Shown: positions 8,524-15,013 of the stretch, piece by piece
Layout of the letters: each line of letters starts with the position of its first letter
Numbering within the stretch: the first letter of the stretch is position 1
Assembly (NCBI GenBank): GCA_040507895.1
Contig: JBEVNX010000025.1
Span: forward strand, 1-19,435
Direction of reading: 5' to 3'
DNA: 19,435 bases
From: JBEVNX01 sp040507895
GTDB lineage: Bacteria; Desulfobacterota; Binatia; JACPRU01
Position numbers and translations under genes: made by a program
The notes under the pieces: model-generated
Databases searched by the model: none
Seen by the model: the letters and a program-made list of their open reading frames with translations, nothing else
Told to the model about the DNA's origin: nothing

Positions 8524-9453
8524 TTAGATTACGCCCAACCAATGCGTTAGATCGCGTTCAATCAAATCTTGCGTTCGCAAAATATCCTCGCGATAGCGCG
8601 GCATCAATCGCGCGCGTGTTTCCGCTTTGAGTGAAGTCCTTACATAGTCTTGGGCTTCGGGTTTTCGCCAACGGATTACGGACCTCGCGTACCGCCGCAA
8701 TCCCTGTGGCAAATAGCTTCGTGCAACGATGCGCAGCGGATGGTGCGGAGCACGTAAACGCCAAATGAAGTTTTTCGGCGCACCGCCAGCGTTTGTCTCC
8801 GGCACGAGCGAAGGAACAAGTCCGGAATCGGCGTTCAAAAATTCTAAAATTGTTCGCAGAAACGCGTCCGCATCGTTCCTCAAATCATCATAGAGTAGTA
8901 CCAAACACGATTTGCGGCCGAATCCTTGAAAAAACAGCGAAAGTGCTTCGAAGTAAAAGCTCATGCCGAAATAGCGGTCTAGCGCAACAAGCTCGTGTGC
9001 AGTGCGTGGCGAGACCACATTGACGTAGGTCTCGAACGGATACGCTTCAGACAGTTGCCGCGTGTGCAAGAGATAATGCGAGTACGCGCGCTCAACGGGT
9101 TGCCGCAGCACGACAATCCATTTCGTGTCGTTGCCCAAATGGGCGCGTAACTTTGGAATCGCATGAGGTGCGCGCGCAAGAATGGAAGGATCGATCTCGC
9201 CGCGATGCCCAAAGGATTCAGCGCCGGCAAAGAATTGCGCATACTCGTCGGCGCTTGCCGTTATGCGATAGGGGACACCGAGGGCGAGCAGCTCTTGCAC
9301 GGAAACATCGGCGTCGGCACTGAAAAAGTGTGTTTCTTTGGCTTGAGGGAGGAAAAAGTCGGGCCGTTCGGACAACGCGTTGTGAAGAGCCGTGGAACCA
9401 GTGCGCGGCGCGCCAATCATCAAAAAGTTCGGCAGAGTACGCGACCGATACAT
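8524..9453 (-). CDS. Sulfotransferase-family protein (PAPS-dependent)
   Basis: A 309-residue protein of the sulfotransferase fold, which transfers a sulfuryl group from PAPS to a hydroxyl or amine on a carbohydrate, lipid or peptide. The 5'-phosphosulfate loop is IGAPRTGSTAL (13-23), with Arg17 where most relatives have Lys. The 3'-phosphate site is VVLRQPVERAYSHY, with R117 and S125 as the usual contacts. A late basic region and the C-terminal helix fit the length of bacterial Sulfotransfer-type enzymes. No signal peptide or membrane segment is visible, so the protein is likely cytoplasmic. The gene stands alone on the minus strand and is visibly less GC-rich than its neighbours (the 60 bases at 8581-8640 count 33 G+C), which supports recent transfer. 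Such genes often travel with surface-polysaccharide or natural-product loci, but none is next to it here. Confidence 0.87.
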   Translation of the reverse strand: MYRSRTLPNFLMIGAPRTGSTALHNALSERPDFFLPQAKETHFFSADADVSVQELLALGVPYRITASADEYAQFFAGAESFGHRGEIDPSILARAPHAIPKLRAHLGNDTKWIVVLRQPVERAYSHYLLHTRQLSEAYPFETYVNVVSPRTAHELVALDRYFGMSFYFEALSLFFQGFGRKSCLVLLYDDLRNDADAFLRTILEFLNADSGLVPSLVPETNAGGAPKNFIWRLRAPHHPLRIVARSYLPQGLRRYARSVIRWRKPEAQDYVRTSLKAETRARLMPRYREDILRTQDLIERDLTHWLGVI

Positions 9454-9718
9454 CGTACGCGGATCCGTTTTATGAGCTGCGCCTCATTCGCGAAAGCTTT
9501 GGGTCATCACCCCTGCTAGGCCAGAGGTACGCCGACAATTGTTGACGAGGCACGACGAGAACCATCTGCACGTTCTCTAAGCCGGAGTCTTCTAGAAGCA
9601 CAAGTGCATGGCGGTCAGCGATTTCTCGCCCCGTTTCGAGATCGCCCCCTCTATTTCGCGACCATGCTCGTTCCGATCCCGTGCCGTTCGGCTTCTTCGC
9701 CCCGCCTCACCGCCACTA
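9454..9718. other. Intergenic stretch between sulfotransferase and IS relic
   Basis: No gene supported. It contains the 5' region of the minus-strand sulfotransferase and an unrecognised sequence that abuts the truncated transposase without a matching left terminal repeat. Small open frames here show no motif. Confidence 0.4.
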
Positions 9719-9955
9719 AACGGAATCCGCTGCAGCATGAGCCGCTCCGGCAACTGCTTGGACAATGCCCTCGCCGAGAGCTTCTTCCACTCGATCAAAA
9801 CGGAGTGGCTCTACCACTTCACCTTCGACTCACGAGCTCAGGCCCGCAGCTACGTCTTCGACTACATCGAAGGCTTCTACAATCGCAGCCGCTTGCACTC
9901 CTCGCTCGGCTATCGCTCTCCAGATGAATATGAAACTGTCCTCAATGTCGCTTAA
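9719..9955 (+). pseudogene. IS3-family transposase OrfB, C-terminal fragment
   Basis: The last 78 codons of an IS3-family OrfB integrase-type transposase. Homology begins abruptly at GIRCSMSRSGNCLDNA and includes the catalytic glutamate of the DDE triad (codon 9776-9778, in NALAESFF), then IKTEWLYHF, FDYIEGFYNRSRLHSSLGY and the usual RSPDEYE end before TAA 9953-9955. The two catalytic aspartates and the N-terminal half are missing. The frame is open upstream to 9608, but that part does not resemble a transposase. This is a dead fragment, a marker of past insertion at the edge of the accessory island. Confidence 0.85.
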
Positions 9956-9959
9956 CCCC

Positions 9960-9985
9960 GTGTCCGCTTTTTCCGGGGAAGATCA
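9960..9985 (+). repeat. Probable right terminal inverted repeat of the IS3-type element
   Basis: Read from the outside inward (minus strand) the sequence starts TGATCTTCCCCGGAAAAAGC, the form seen at the ends of many IS3-family elements that begin with TGA and carry a C-rich block followed by an A/T run. It begins 5 bases after the transposase stop, the normal spacing. The outer end is the A at 9985. Confidence 0.65.
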
Positions 9986-10835
9986 AACCGCTCCAAACCT
10001 CAGAGAGCGGTGGCACCTTCGGAAGCCCGCGCCGAGCGCAGCTAGGCAATCGGGTGCACGGAAATCGCCATTCCGTCGGTATAACCCAACGCCACGCCAA
10101 CTCCTGTTGAGCCACTTGGGGTTTTCGACACCGTTTGAGATCGGGTCATGGTCGAGTCAGGAGCTTCGGCGCTCGGCACTGAAAAACGCGAAGCCGAGAA
10201 ATTGCAATGGGGTGCGTCGGTCTGCTGATTTTGGAATGGATGGGGTGGTACTGGAACGCGGCCGGGGCGGTCAACGACTAGTTTGCGGACGCGCTATTCG
10301 TGTTCATGCTGACCGGCAATGGGGTTCATGAGGCTAGCGGCTCTCACGGCCGCAAAGATGATTGCCGGGCCACAGCGCGCTTCCGCGGGCGCGCCTACCT
10401 ACCTGACGACGCGAAGCCCAGACGGGCGAGATCGCGACGAATCTCGGAGAGTTCTTGTTCAATCTCGAGTTGCCGACGATACGAGGCTGCGCCCGGTCGG
10501 CACTGTTCCATCAACAGCTCCTCGCGATTGAGCAGCGAAGCATCCGATTGTGGGGCGAAAGCCCTAGTGTTCGGGATGTTATCGGCGTCATCTCTCCCGG
10601 CCTCCCCGACGCCTTTTAACAAAGGGCGCGAAGGTTGCGCTAAAAAAATGCGAACCGCCCGGACTCTTTTACGGCTGTAGACCCCACGGGCTCGACCAGA
10701 CGGGCAGGGTTGGCCACGGGCCTCCTGGAAGTCACGTCATCCGACGGTTAGAGCGTCAAACGGTTGACTTTTAGGACAACATGTACATTTCTGTCCGTTT
10801 CCGGGCTTGTCCTTTTTGTCCGGAGAGGTCCCTGG
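9986..10835. other. 850-base stretch without a recognisable gene
   Basis: No supported gene. A minus-strand frame at 10395-10622 (75 codons) ends in a charged, helix-like segment (QLEIEQELSEIRRDLARLGF) and might be the remains of a longer gene, but it has no motif and no upstream partner. A small hairpin (CGCCTTTT at 10610-10617 with AAAGGGCG at 10621-10628, one G-T pair) is followed by no T-tract. TTGACT at 10764-10769 upstream of the unknown gene at 10836 could be a -35 element, but the nearest -10-like hexamer, TACATT at 10784-10789, is too close (14 bases) to be convincing. Confidence 0.4.
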
Positions 10836-11665
10836 ATGAGTCGTGAGCGGGGTTGCGTAACGGATGGAGTCAAGACGGGTGGGTTGGATTGGGTCACGGC
10901 TGTGTTGGCGGTGGCCACCGAGAAGGTCGCGCGTTTATTCCGCGTCTCCCGCTCTTGGAAAATCTGAAGGGTTGCGAGATCGGCTTTTAGCGCTTCTCCT
11001 GTCGCGATACGACATCCTCTCGAGGGTGAAGAGAACCAATTTGGGAGATGGGAGGTTTTTCACTGTGTCCATATTGCACAGGCTGGTCGGCCTTCCCTTT
11101 CAAGCAGATGCTCGATCCATCCGCCGGTACGAAGAAGTAAAGCACCGAATCGCGCGCGACTTGGTCTTCTACGCGAACGCCACCGTGGGGGGCGAGGATG
11201 CGATTGCGGTGGCGCAACGCGAGGCGCGTCAAAGGGCCAATCGGGAAAGCGCTTACGATCTGGAGCTAGCAACCAGGAACCTTCCCTCGTGGTATCGCGG
11301 GTGGCTTCATTGGCGAGGCGAAAAGCCGCTCGAAGCCCCGAAAAGTCTGGTCGGCCTCTCCAACGCCACGAGCAGGGACGATGCCGAAAAGCACGTCGCC
11401 AGCACCAAACGTTGCCTCAGGCTCCCGCATGATGGCCCGGTAGTCGTTAACGGCGTCCGTTACAGCGTGCTTAGGCTCCGGTGGAGGCGGCAACTTGGCG
11501 TACCTCCTGCGGAGCGAGGACGGTGAGCTGTTCGGGGTTTACAATTGCAACGCCCAGCATGCTCTGTCTGCGGCGCCGCTCAAGTTGACGTTGTCGACCG
11601 ACAATCCGTTCAACGAAATCGATCTCTTCGAGACCGAAGACGGCGGGCTCGCAATACGGGCATGA
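10836..11665 (+). pseudogene. Unknown protein, frameshifted twice (first gene of an overlapping chain)
   Basis: I do not recognise this family. ATG 10836 has a good Shine-Dalgarno (GGAGAGG at 10822-10828). The first frame runs to TGA 10965-10967; skipping one A in the AAAA run at 10959-10962 continues into a frame reading SEGLRDRLLALLLSRYDIL and, later, RRYEEVKHRIARDLVFYAN, LPSWYRGWLHWRGEKPLEA and SLVGLSN. Skipping one base near 11476 then continues into GGGGNLAYLLRSEDGELFG and DNPFNEIDLFETEDGG, ending at TGA 11663-11665. The joined product would be about 275 residues, mostly helical and charged in the first two thirds and strand-rich in the last. The stop overlaps the next start by 4 bases (ATGA at 11662-11665). 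Two short genes instead of one frameshifted gene remain possible, with the break near 11440-11495. Confidence 0.5.
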
Positions 11666-11922
11666 GTACTATGGGCAACGAACGGACTCTTTCGACTGGC
11701 ACGATATCCATGACGCTCGGCAACGATGGCTTCGAGATGGCTACGATCACTCGCACCGCCCACGATGGGTTGGCGCGGGTATTCTTCCGTACGTCGTGGA
11801 GCGCGCGCGAGAGCGTTCTCGTCGAAGGCTACGAGGCCGAGCTGCTCGTGCTGGAGCGGAGGTCGCAGTTCCACCGCAAGGCGCTCGGGTACGCGCCGAG
11901 CTGGGAGTCGTATACGTGCTGA
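11662..11922 (+). CDS. Unknown small protein (second gene of the chain, possibly frameshifted)
   Basis: An 86-codon frame that starts in an ATGA overlap with the stop of the preceding gene, a sign of coupled translation; an in-frame ATG at 11671 is an alternative start. The product begins MSTMGNERTLSTGTISMTLG and alternates short strand-like segments (FEMATITRTAHDGLARVFF, SVLVEGYEAELLVLERR). No motif known to me. At the 3' end the bases TATA at 11911-11914 are notable: removing one TA makes the protein continue smoothly as ESYVLKLRHEPLLL into the frame ending at 12104, giving about 147 residues. So this may be the 5' part of one gene broken by a dinucleotide duplication, or a short gene that overlaps the next by 7 bases. 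Confidence 0.45.
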   Translation: MSTMGNERTLSTGTISMTLGNDGFEMATITRTAHDGLARVFFRTSWSARESVLVEGYEAELLVLERRSQFHRKALGYAPSWESYTC

Positions 11923-12104
11923 AGCTACGCCACGAGCCCCTGTTGCTTCGCGTAGGCTCGCGACACCAGATCGCGCACGAATGGGGCTTGGGGGGCGCGA
12001 AACCCGAGACGAAGCGTCAACTCTCGGGCCGGCAGCTACGCGAGGCGAGGCAGATCAGGATTCGTAAAGCCGGCTGGCGCCTGATCCGCGGAGGCAAAGC
12101 GTGA
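11916..12104 (+). CDS. Unknown small basic protein or C-terminal part of the gene at 11662
   Basis: A frame starting at GTG 11916, overlapping the previous stop (TGA 11920-11922), and ending at TGA 12102-12104. The 62-residue product is very basic, with QLSGRQLREARQIRIRKAGW and a final RGGKA, which would suit nucleic-acid or ribosome contact, though that is only inference from charge. It reads naturally as the continuation of the 11662 frame if one TA is removed at 11911-11914. The stop shares its last base with an ATG at 12104 that opens a 20-codon frame ending at 12166; that mini-frame is probably just a bridge to the next gene. Confidence 0.4.
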   Translation: MLKLRHEPLLLRVGSRHQIAHEWGLGGAKPETKRQLSGRQLREARQIRIRKAGWRLIRGGKA

Positions 12105-12162
12105 TGTTCGGCGACGGCTTCTATCAGCGCGGGGCGCACCTGGTGGCTCGACGGGAGCTAAC

Positions 12163-12525
12163 GTGAGCATCGAGGAAGATGCGAAGGCCGCGCGCCAGTC
12201 GCAGCTCACTTTCGAGAGTTACATCACCGGGCTTGCGTTCACCGTGCTTGGCTTTGCGATTCAGACAGCGAAGTTCAGTTGTCCCTTGCCGGACGCCCTC
12301 GAGCTCCTTGGCTGGTCGATGCTCGTTGTTTCGGGTCTCGCGGGTCTATTTCGACTACAGAGTCTGCCCGACATCCTCGGAATGTTTGCCCTTGAAAAGC
12401 GCTACGAGCTTCAGGCGGCGACTCTCAGAGCGCGAATGCTCGTGGAGGGGCACGTAGTTGCGGATGAACTCGCGACTAACGACCAGAGGCTGTCCAAACT
12501 CAGAGAGGGCACTGCAGCGAGATCA
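12163..12525 (+). pseudogene. Two-helix membrane protein, 3' end truncated at island junction
   Basis: Start GTG 12163 has a GGGAG ribosome site at 12153-12157, 5 bases upstream. The product has two hydrophobic segments near residues 20-38 (YITGLAFTVLGFAIQTAKF) and 45-64 (ALELLGWSMLVVSGLAGLF), then a charged helical part. The same frame stays open to 13065, but past about 12523 it only reads the antisense of the crotonase gene, so the natural C-terminus has been lost; intact proteins of this kind would probably continue with more helix and perhaps another membrane segment. It is the last gene of the chain, overlapping the 20-codon frame before it by 4 bases (GTGA at 12163-12166). I do not recognise a named family. 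The start and membrane segments are well supported; the end position is approximate. Confidence 0.55.
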
Positions 12526-13323
12526 CTTGCCCGTGAATCGCGGAGCGCGCTTTTCCTGAAACGCGCGCACCGCCTCGCGGTGATCCTCGGTCTGCATCGT
12601 CAACTGCTCGTACTTCAGGCAGATCGGCATGATCATGCTGGATACCGAGCGCAAGTAGGCGTTGATCGCCATCTTCGATGCTGCGATGGCCTGTGGCGCC
12701 CCGCCCGCGAGCCGTTCGGCGATCTGCAACGCCTTGGGCATCAATTCGGTATCGTCGTCGACGTAGAAGTTGACGAGCCCGAGCTCATGCGCCTCCTTGC
12801 CCTTAATGCGGTCTCCGCTCATGAGGAAGTACTTGGCCTTGTTCACGCCGATCAGGAACGGCCAGATCAGTTGCCCCCCGTCGCCGGCGCCGATTCCCAT
12901 GTTGACGTGCGTGTCGGCGAATACGGAGGAGGGGCCGGCCACGACGACGTCGCAGAGCAGAGCCACGTTCGCGCCGAGACCCATCGCGTATCCGTTCACG
13001 GCCGAGATGATCGGCTTCTCGCATTCCAGGATGTGATCGACGATCTGCCGCGCTTCGGTCCATAGGTCGGGGCCGGTCGCGCTGGAACCGACCGGGTCAC
13101 CCCGCCCGAAGTCCCCGCCCGCCGAGAACGCTCTGCCCATCCCGGTCAGCACCAGCACGCGGAGATCTCGGTCGTCGGCGAAGTCGCGACTGAAGCGCGC
13201 CAGCTCGGCGTGCATGCGGCCGTTGATGGCGTTCAGGCGCTCCGGCCGGTTCAGCGTCACGACCGCTATGCCGTGTTCGCGGCGCTCGATCTTCATGGTT
13301 TCGAAGTTGCTCTGCAGAAGCAT
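12523..13323 (-). CDS. Enoyl-CoA hydratase/isomerase (crotonase) family, non-canonical active site
   Basis: A 266-residue crotonase-fold protein. The oxyanion-hole segments are FSAGGDFG (66-73) and GYAMGLGANVALLCD (111-125). The two glutamates that catalyse water addition in true enoyl-CoA hydratases are absent: Asn119 and His139 stand in their places. An Asp at 148 in GAGDGG, seen in a subgroup of bacterial relatives, may be the working acid. It may therefore be an isomerase, hydrolase or other acyl-CoA-converting enzyme. Start: ATG at 13323, with GGGAGGAG about 8 bases upstream on the minus strand; the ATG nine codons inside (MKIERREHG) is the alternative. The 3' end touches the truncated membrane gene of the island. 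Divergent from the methyltransferase gene at 13501, sharing a 177-base gap with no clear operator. Confidence 0.9.
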   Translation of the reverse strand: MLLQSNFETMKIERREHGIAVVTLNRPERLNAINGRMHAELARFSRDFADDRDLRVLVLTGMGRAFSAGGDFGRGDPVGSSATGPDLWTEARQIVDHILECEKPIISAVNGYAMGLGANVALLCDVVVAGPSSVFADTHVNMGIGAGDGGQLIWPFLIGVNKAKYFLMSGDRIKGKEAHELGLVNFYVDDDTELMPKALQIAERLAGGAPQAIAASKMAINAYLRSVSSMIMPICLKYEQLTMQTEDHREAVRAFQEKRAPRFTGK

Positions 13324-13500
13324 CGTTTCTTCTCCTCCCTCATCATCCCTGCGCGGGGTTCTCGTCTGCGGTTGAAACTCTCCTCACGGCGTGCGATCGG
13401 CAAGAGGAGGACTGCGCGGTCGACCAGGCAGTCCTGTGCGGTCGTGCCTCGAAGTCCGGCGCTCCTCTTCGGCGGCTGCGTGAGGCTTTTTGGGCGTAGA

Positions 13501-14391
13501 ATGGAAATGTCCAACGGGGACGACTTCCAGAAGTCGGTCCTGAGGTTTCGTGCAGCCCGGCGAGCCGTTCGCGCGGCTTCGATTCTCTGTCTGTGGAGAC
13601 GCAAGCAGGTCGTCGAGGCCGTTCTGGCGAGGCTCTTCGGAGACGTTGCGGAAGCAGACGGTCACCTGCTGGAGATCGAGCCGCGTGACCGCAGCATCGG
13701 AGCCCGGTTGCGAAGGACCGGACGCTGGGATCCCTGCGAGAAGATCTTGTACGAACGGGAGCTACACCCGGGAATGACCGTCGTCGACGCGGGGGCGAAC
13801 GTCGGCTACTTTTCGCTCCTGTTTGCTCGCTTGGTCGGGCCAACTGGACGAGTCTACGCGTTCGAGCCAGATCCCGGAAACTTTAACCTGCTGGATCGGA
13901 ACATCAAGCGCAACGGCTACGGCAACATCACGGCCGTCCCGATGGCGCTTTCCCGCGAGAGCGGCCGACGGAAGTTCTCACGAAGCCCTCACAACTTCGC
14001 CGACCATTGCCTCGGCGACGGGCTCGGCAAACGGGAGCTACTCGAAGTCGAGGTCGTCCGCTTGGATGATTTCTTTGCCGGTGCACCGAAGCAGGTGGAT
14101 TTCCTCAAGTTGGACATTCAGGGCGCCGAGTTCGCTGCTATCGATGGCGCGAAAGAGCTGCTCCGGGCGAACCCTGAAATCGTCCTTCTCACCGAGTTTT
14201 GGCCCGACGGGATGCGAAGGTTCGGCGACGATCCGGAAGAATACCTCGCGACACTCGGCGCTCTGGGGTTTTCACTTCGTTTGGTCGCAGGGCGGTCACG
14301 GCCGGAGCTTCGGCTCATCGACCACGTCGAAGATCTCTTCAAGCTCTGTGAGGGCGAACGCGCCGTCAATCTTTTCGGGAGAATGATCTAG
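13501..14391 (+). CDS. FkbM-family SAM-dependent methyltransferase
   Basis: A 296-residue class I methyltransferase. The SAM loop is VVDAGANVGYFS (95-105), followed by GRVYAFEPDPGNFNLLDRN, the acidic second strand with E122 as probable ribose contact, and then KLDIQGAEFAAIDGA, the family's characteristic late motif. The N-terminal 85 residues are helical, basic and diverged. FkbM proteins O-methylate sugars or polyketide hydroxyls; the substrate here is not evident. ATG 13501 was chosen because the bases upstream translate into non-family sequence, although the ribosome site is weak; ATG 13507 is an alternative. It stands alone between a divergent crotonase and the HxlR regulator. Confidence 0.88.
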   Translation: MEMSNGDDFQKSVLRFRAARRAVRAASILCLWRRKQVVEAVLARLFGDVAEADGHLLEIEPRDRSIGARLRRTGRWDPCEKILYERELHPGMTVVDAGANVGYFSLLFARLVGPTGRVYAFEPDPGNFNLLDRNIKRNGYGNITAVPMALSRESGRRKFSRSPHNFADHCLGDGLGKRELLEVEVVRLDDFFAGAPKQVDFLKLDIQGAEFAAIDGAKELLRANPEIVLLTEFWPDGMRRFGDDPEEYLATLGALGFSLRLVAGRSRPELRLIDHVEDLFKLCEGERAVNLFGRMI

Positions 14392-14484
14392 CCCACGGAG
14401 GCGCGCGAGTTGGCCCGCCCGGCGCTTCCCACTCCGGCGCACGCTCGGCTCTGCGGTGAGCCCAAATCGATGGATCCCGATCCC

Positions 14485-14514
14485 TTGACTCAGTTCCAAA
14501 TTAGAACGCATAGT
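14485..14514 (+). promoter_or_regulatory. Candidate promoter with palindromic operator for the HxlR operon
   Basis: TTGACT at 14485-14490 and CATAGT at 14509-14514 are 18 bases apart and just upstream of the ATG at 14522. Between them sits a 15-base near-perfect palindrome, GTTCCAAATTAGAAC (14493-14507; one mismatched pair, C14497/A14503). A dimeric winged-helix repressor binding there would block RNA polymerase, which fits autoregulation by the HxlR protein. Confidence 0.5.
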
Positions 14515-14521
14515 CGCCTCC

Positions 14522-15013
14522 ATGCGTTGGAGCGAAATCGGGGACATGACCTGCTCGGTGGCTCGGGCGCTCTCGATCGTCGGTGATCGCTGGTCGCTCC
14601 TTGTGCTGCGCGACGCGTTCCTCGGGCTGCGGCGCTTCGAGGACTTCCAGCGCGACCTCGGCACCACACGCCACCGGCTCGCCGATCGGCTGAAGAAGCT
14701 CGTCGCGCACGGCATCCTGGAGCGTGTACGCTACCAGCAGCACCCGCCGCGCTTCGAGTACCGACTGACGGAGAAGGGGAAAGACCTCTATCCGGTGATC
14801 GTCTCGCTCACGCGGTGGGGCGATCGCTGGATGGCCGGGAAAGCCGGACCGCCGATCGAGCTCGTGCACAAGTCCTGTGGACGCGCGGCGATGCCAACGC
14901 TCGCCTGCCCGGAATGCGGCGAGAAGGTCGTCGCTCGCGACATGATTGCTCGTGCAGGCCCGGCGCTCCGTCAGCGCAGCGCGATCCCTGGCGAAAGGAG
15001 ACCATCCGGATGA
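14522..15013 (+). CDS. HxlR-family transcriptional regulator
   Basis: A 163-residue winged-helix regulator. The signature MTCSVARALSIVGDRWSLLV (9-28) with Cys11 and the helix-turn-helix/wing region RRFEDFQRDLG...LADRLKKLVAHGILERV are typical. The C-terminal extension contains C119 and a CPECG pair (C129, C132), a rubredoxin-like knuckle found in some larger HxlR proteins that might bind metal or sense redox state; this is inference. Its stop overlaps the start of the molybdopterin oxidoreductase by 4 bases (ATGA at 15010-15013), so the two are one operon and the regulator very probably controls the enzyme. HxlR regulators usually respond to small aldehydes, quinones or oxidants. The palindrome at 14493-14507 is its likely operator. 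Confidence 0.92.
   Translation: MRWSEIGDMTCSVARALSIVGDRWSLLVLRDAFLGLRRFEDFQRDLGTTRHRLADRLKKLVAHGILERVRYQQHPPRFEYRLTEKGKDLYPVIVSLTRWGDRWMAGKAGPPIELVHKSCGRAAMPTLACPECGEKVVARDMIARAGPALRQRSAIPGERRPSG

Larger units (their letters stand above)
9719..9985 (+). mobile_element. IS3-family insertion sequence relic, right end only
   Basis: The right part of an IS3-family element: the last third of the DDE transposase followed by a probable right terminal inverted repeat. The left end, OrfA and most of OrfB are absent, and no matching left repeat (expected to begin TGATCTTCCCCGG) is seen in the window. The element is therefore not able to move by itself. Confidence 0.8.

Noticed and set aside
10395..10622. 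75-codon minus-strand frame with a helical C-terminus
   Set aside because: No motif, no ribosome site judged convincing and no homologous partner frame; kept only as a note in the surrounding region.
10791..10826. TGTCCG/TCCGGG pattern resembling the IS3 end at 9960
   Set aside because: Only short matches with different spacing; not enough to call a second IS end.
11266..11493. 75-codon minus-strand frame
   Set aside because: The plus-strand frame over the same bases has a better protein-like composition and continues into the overlapping gene chain.
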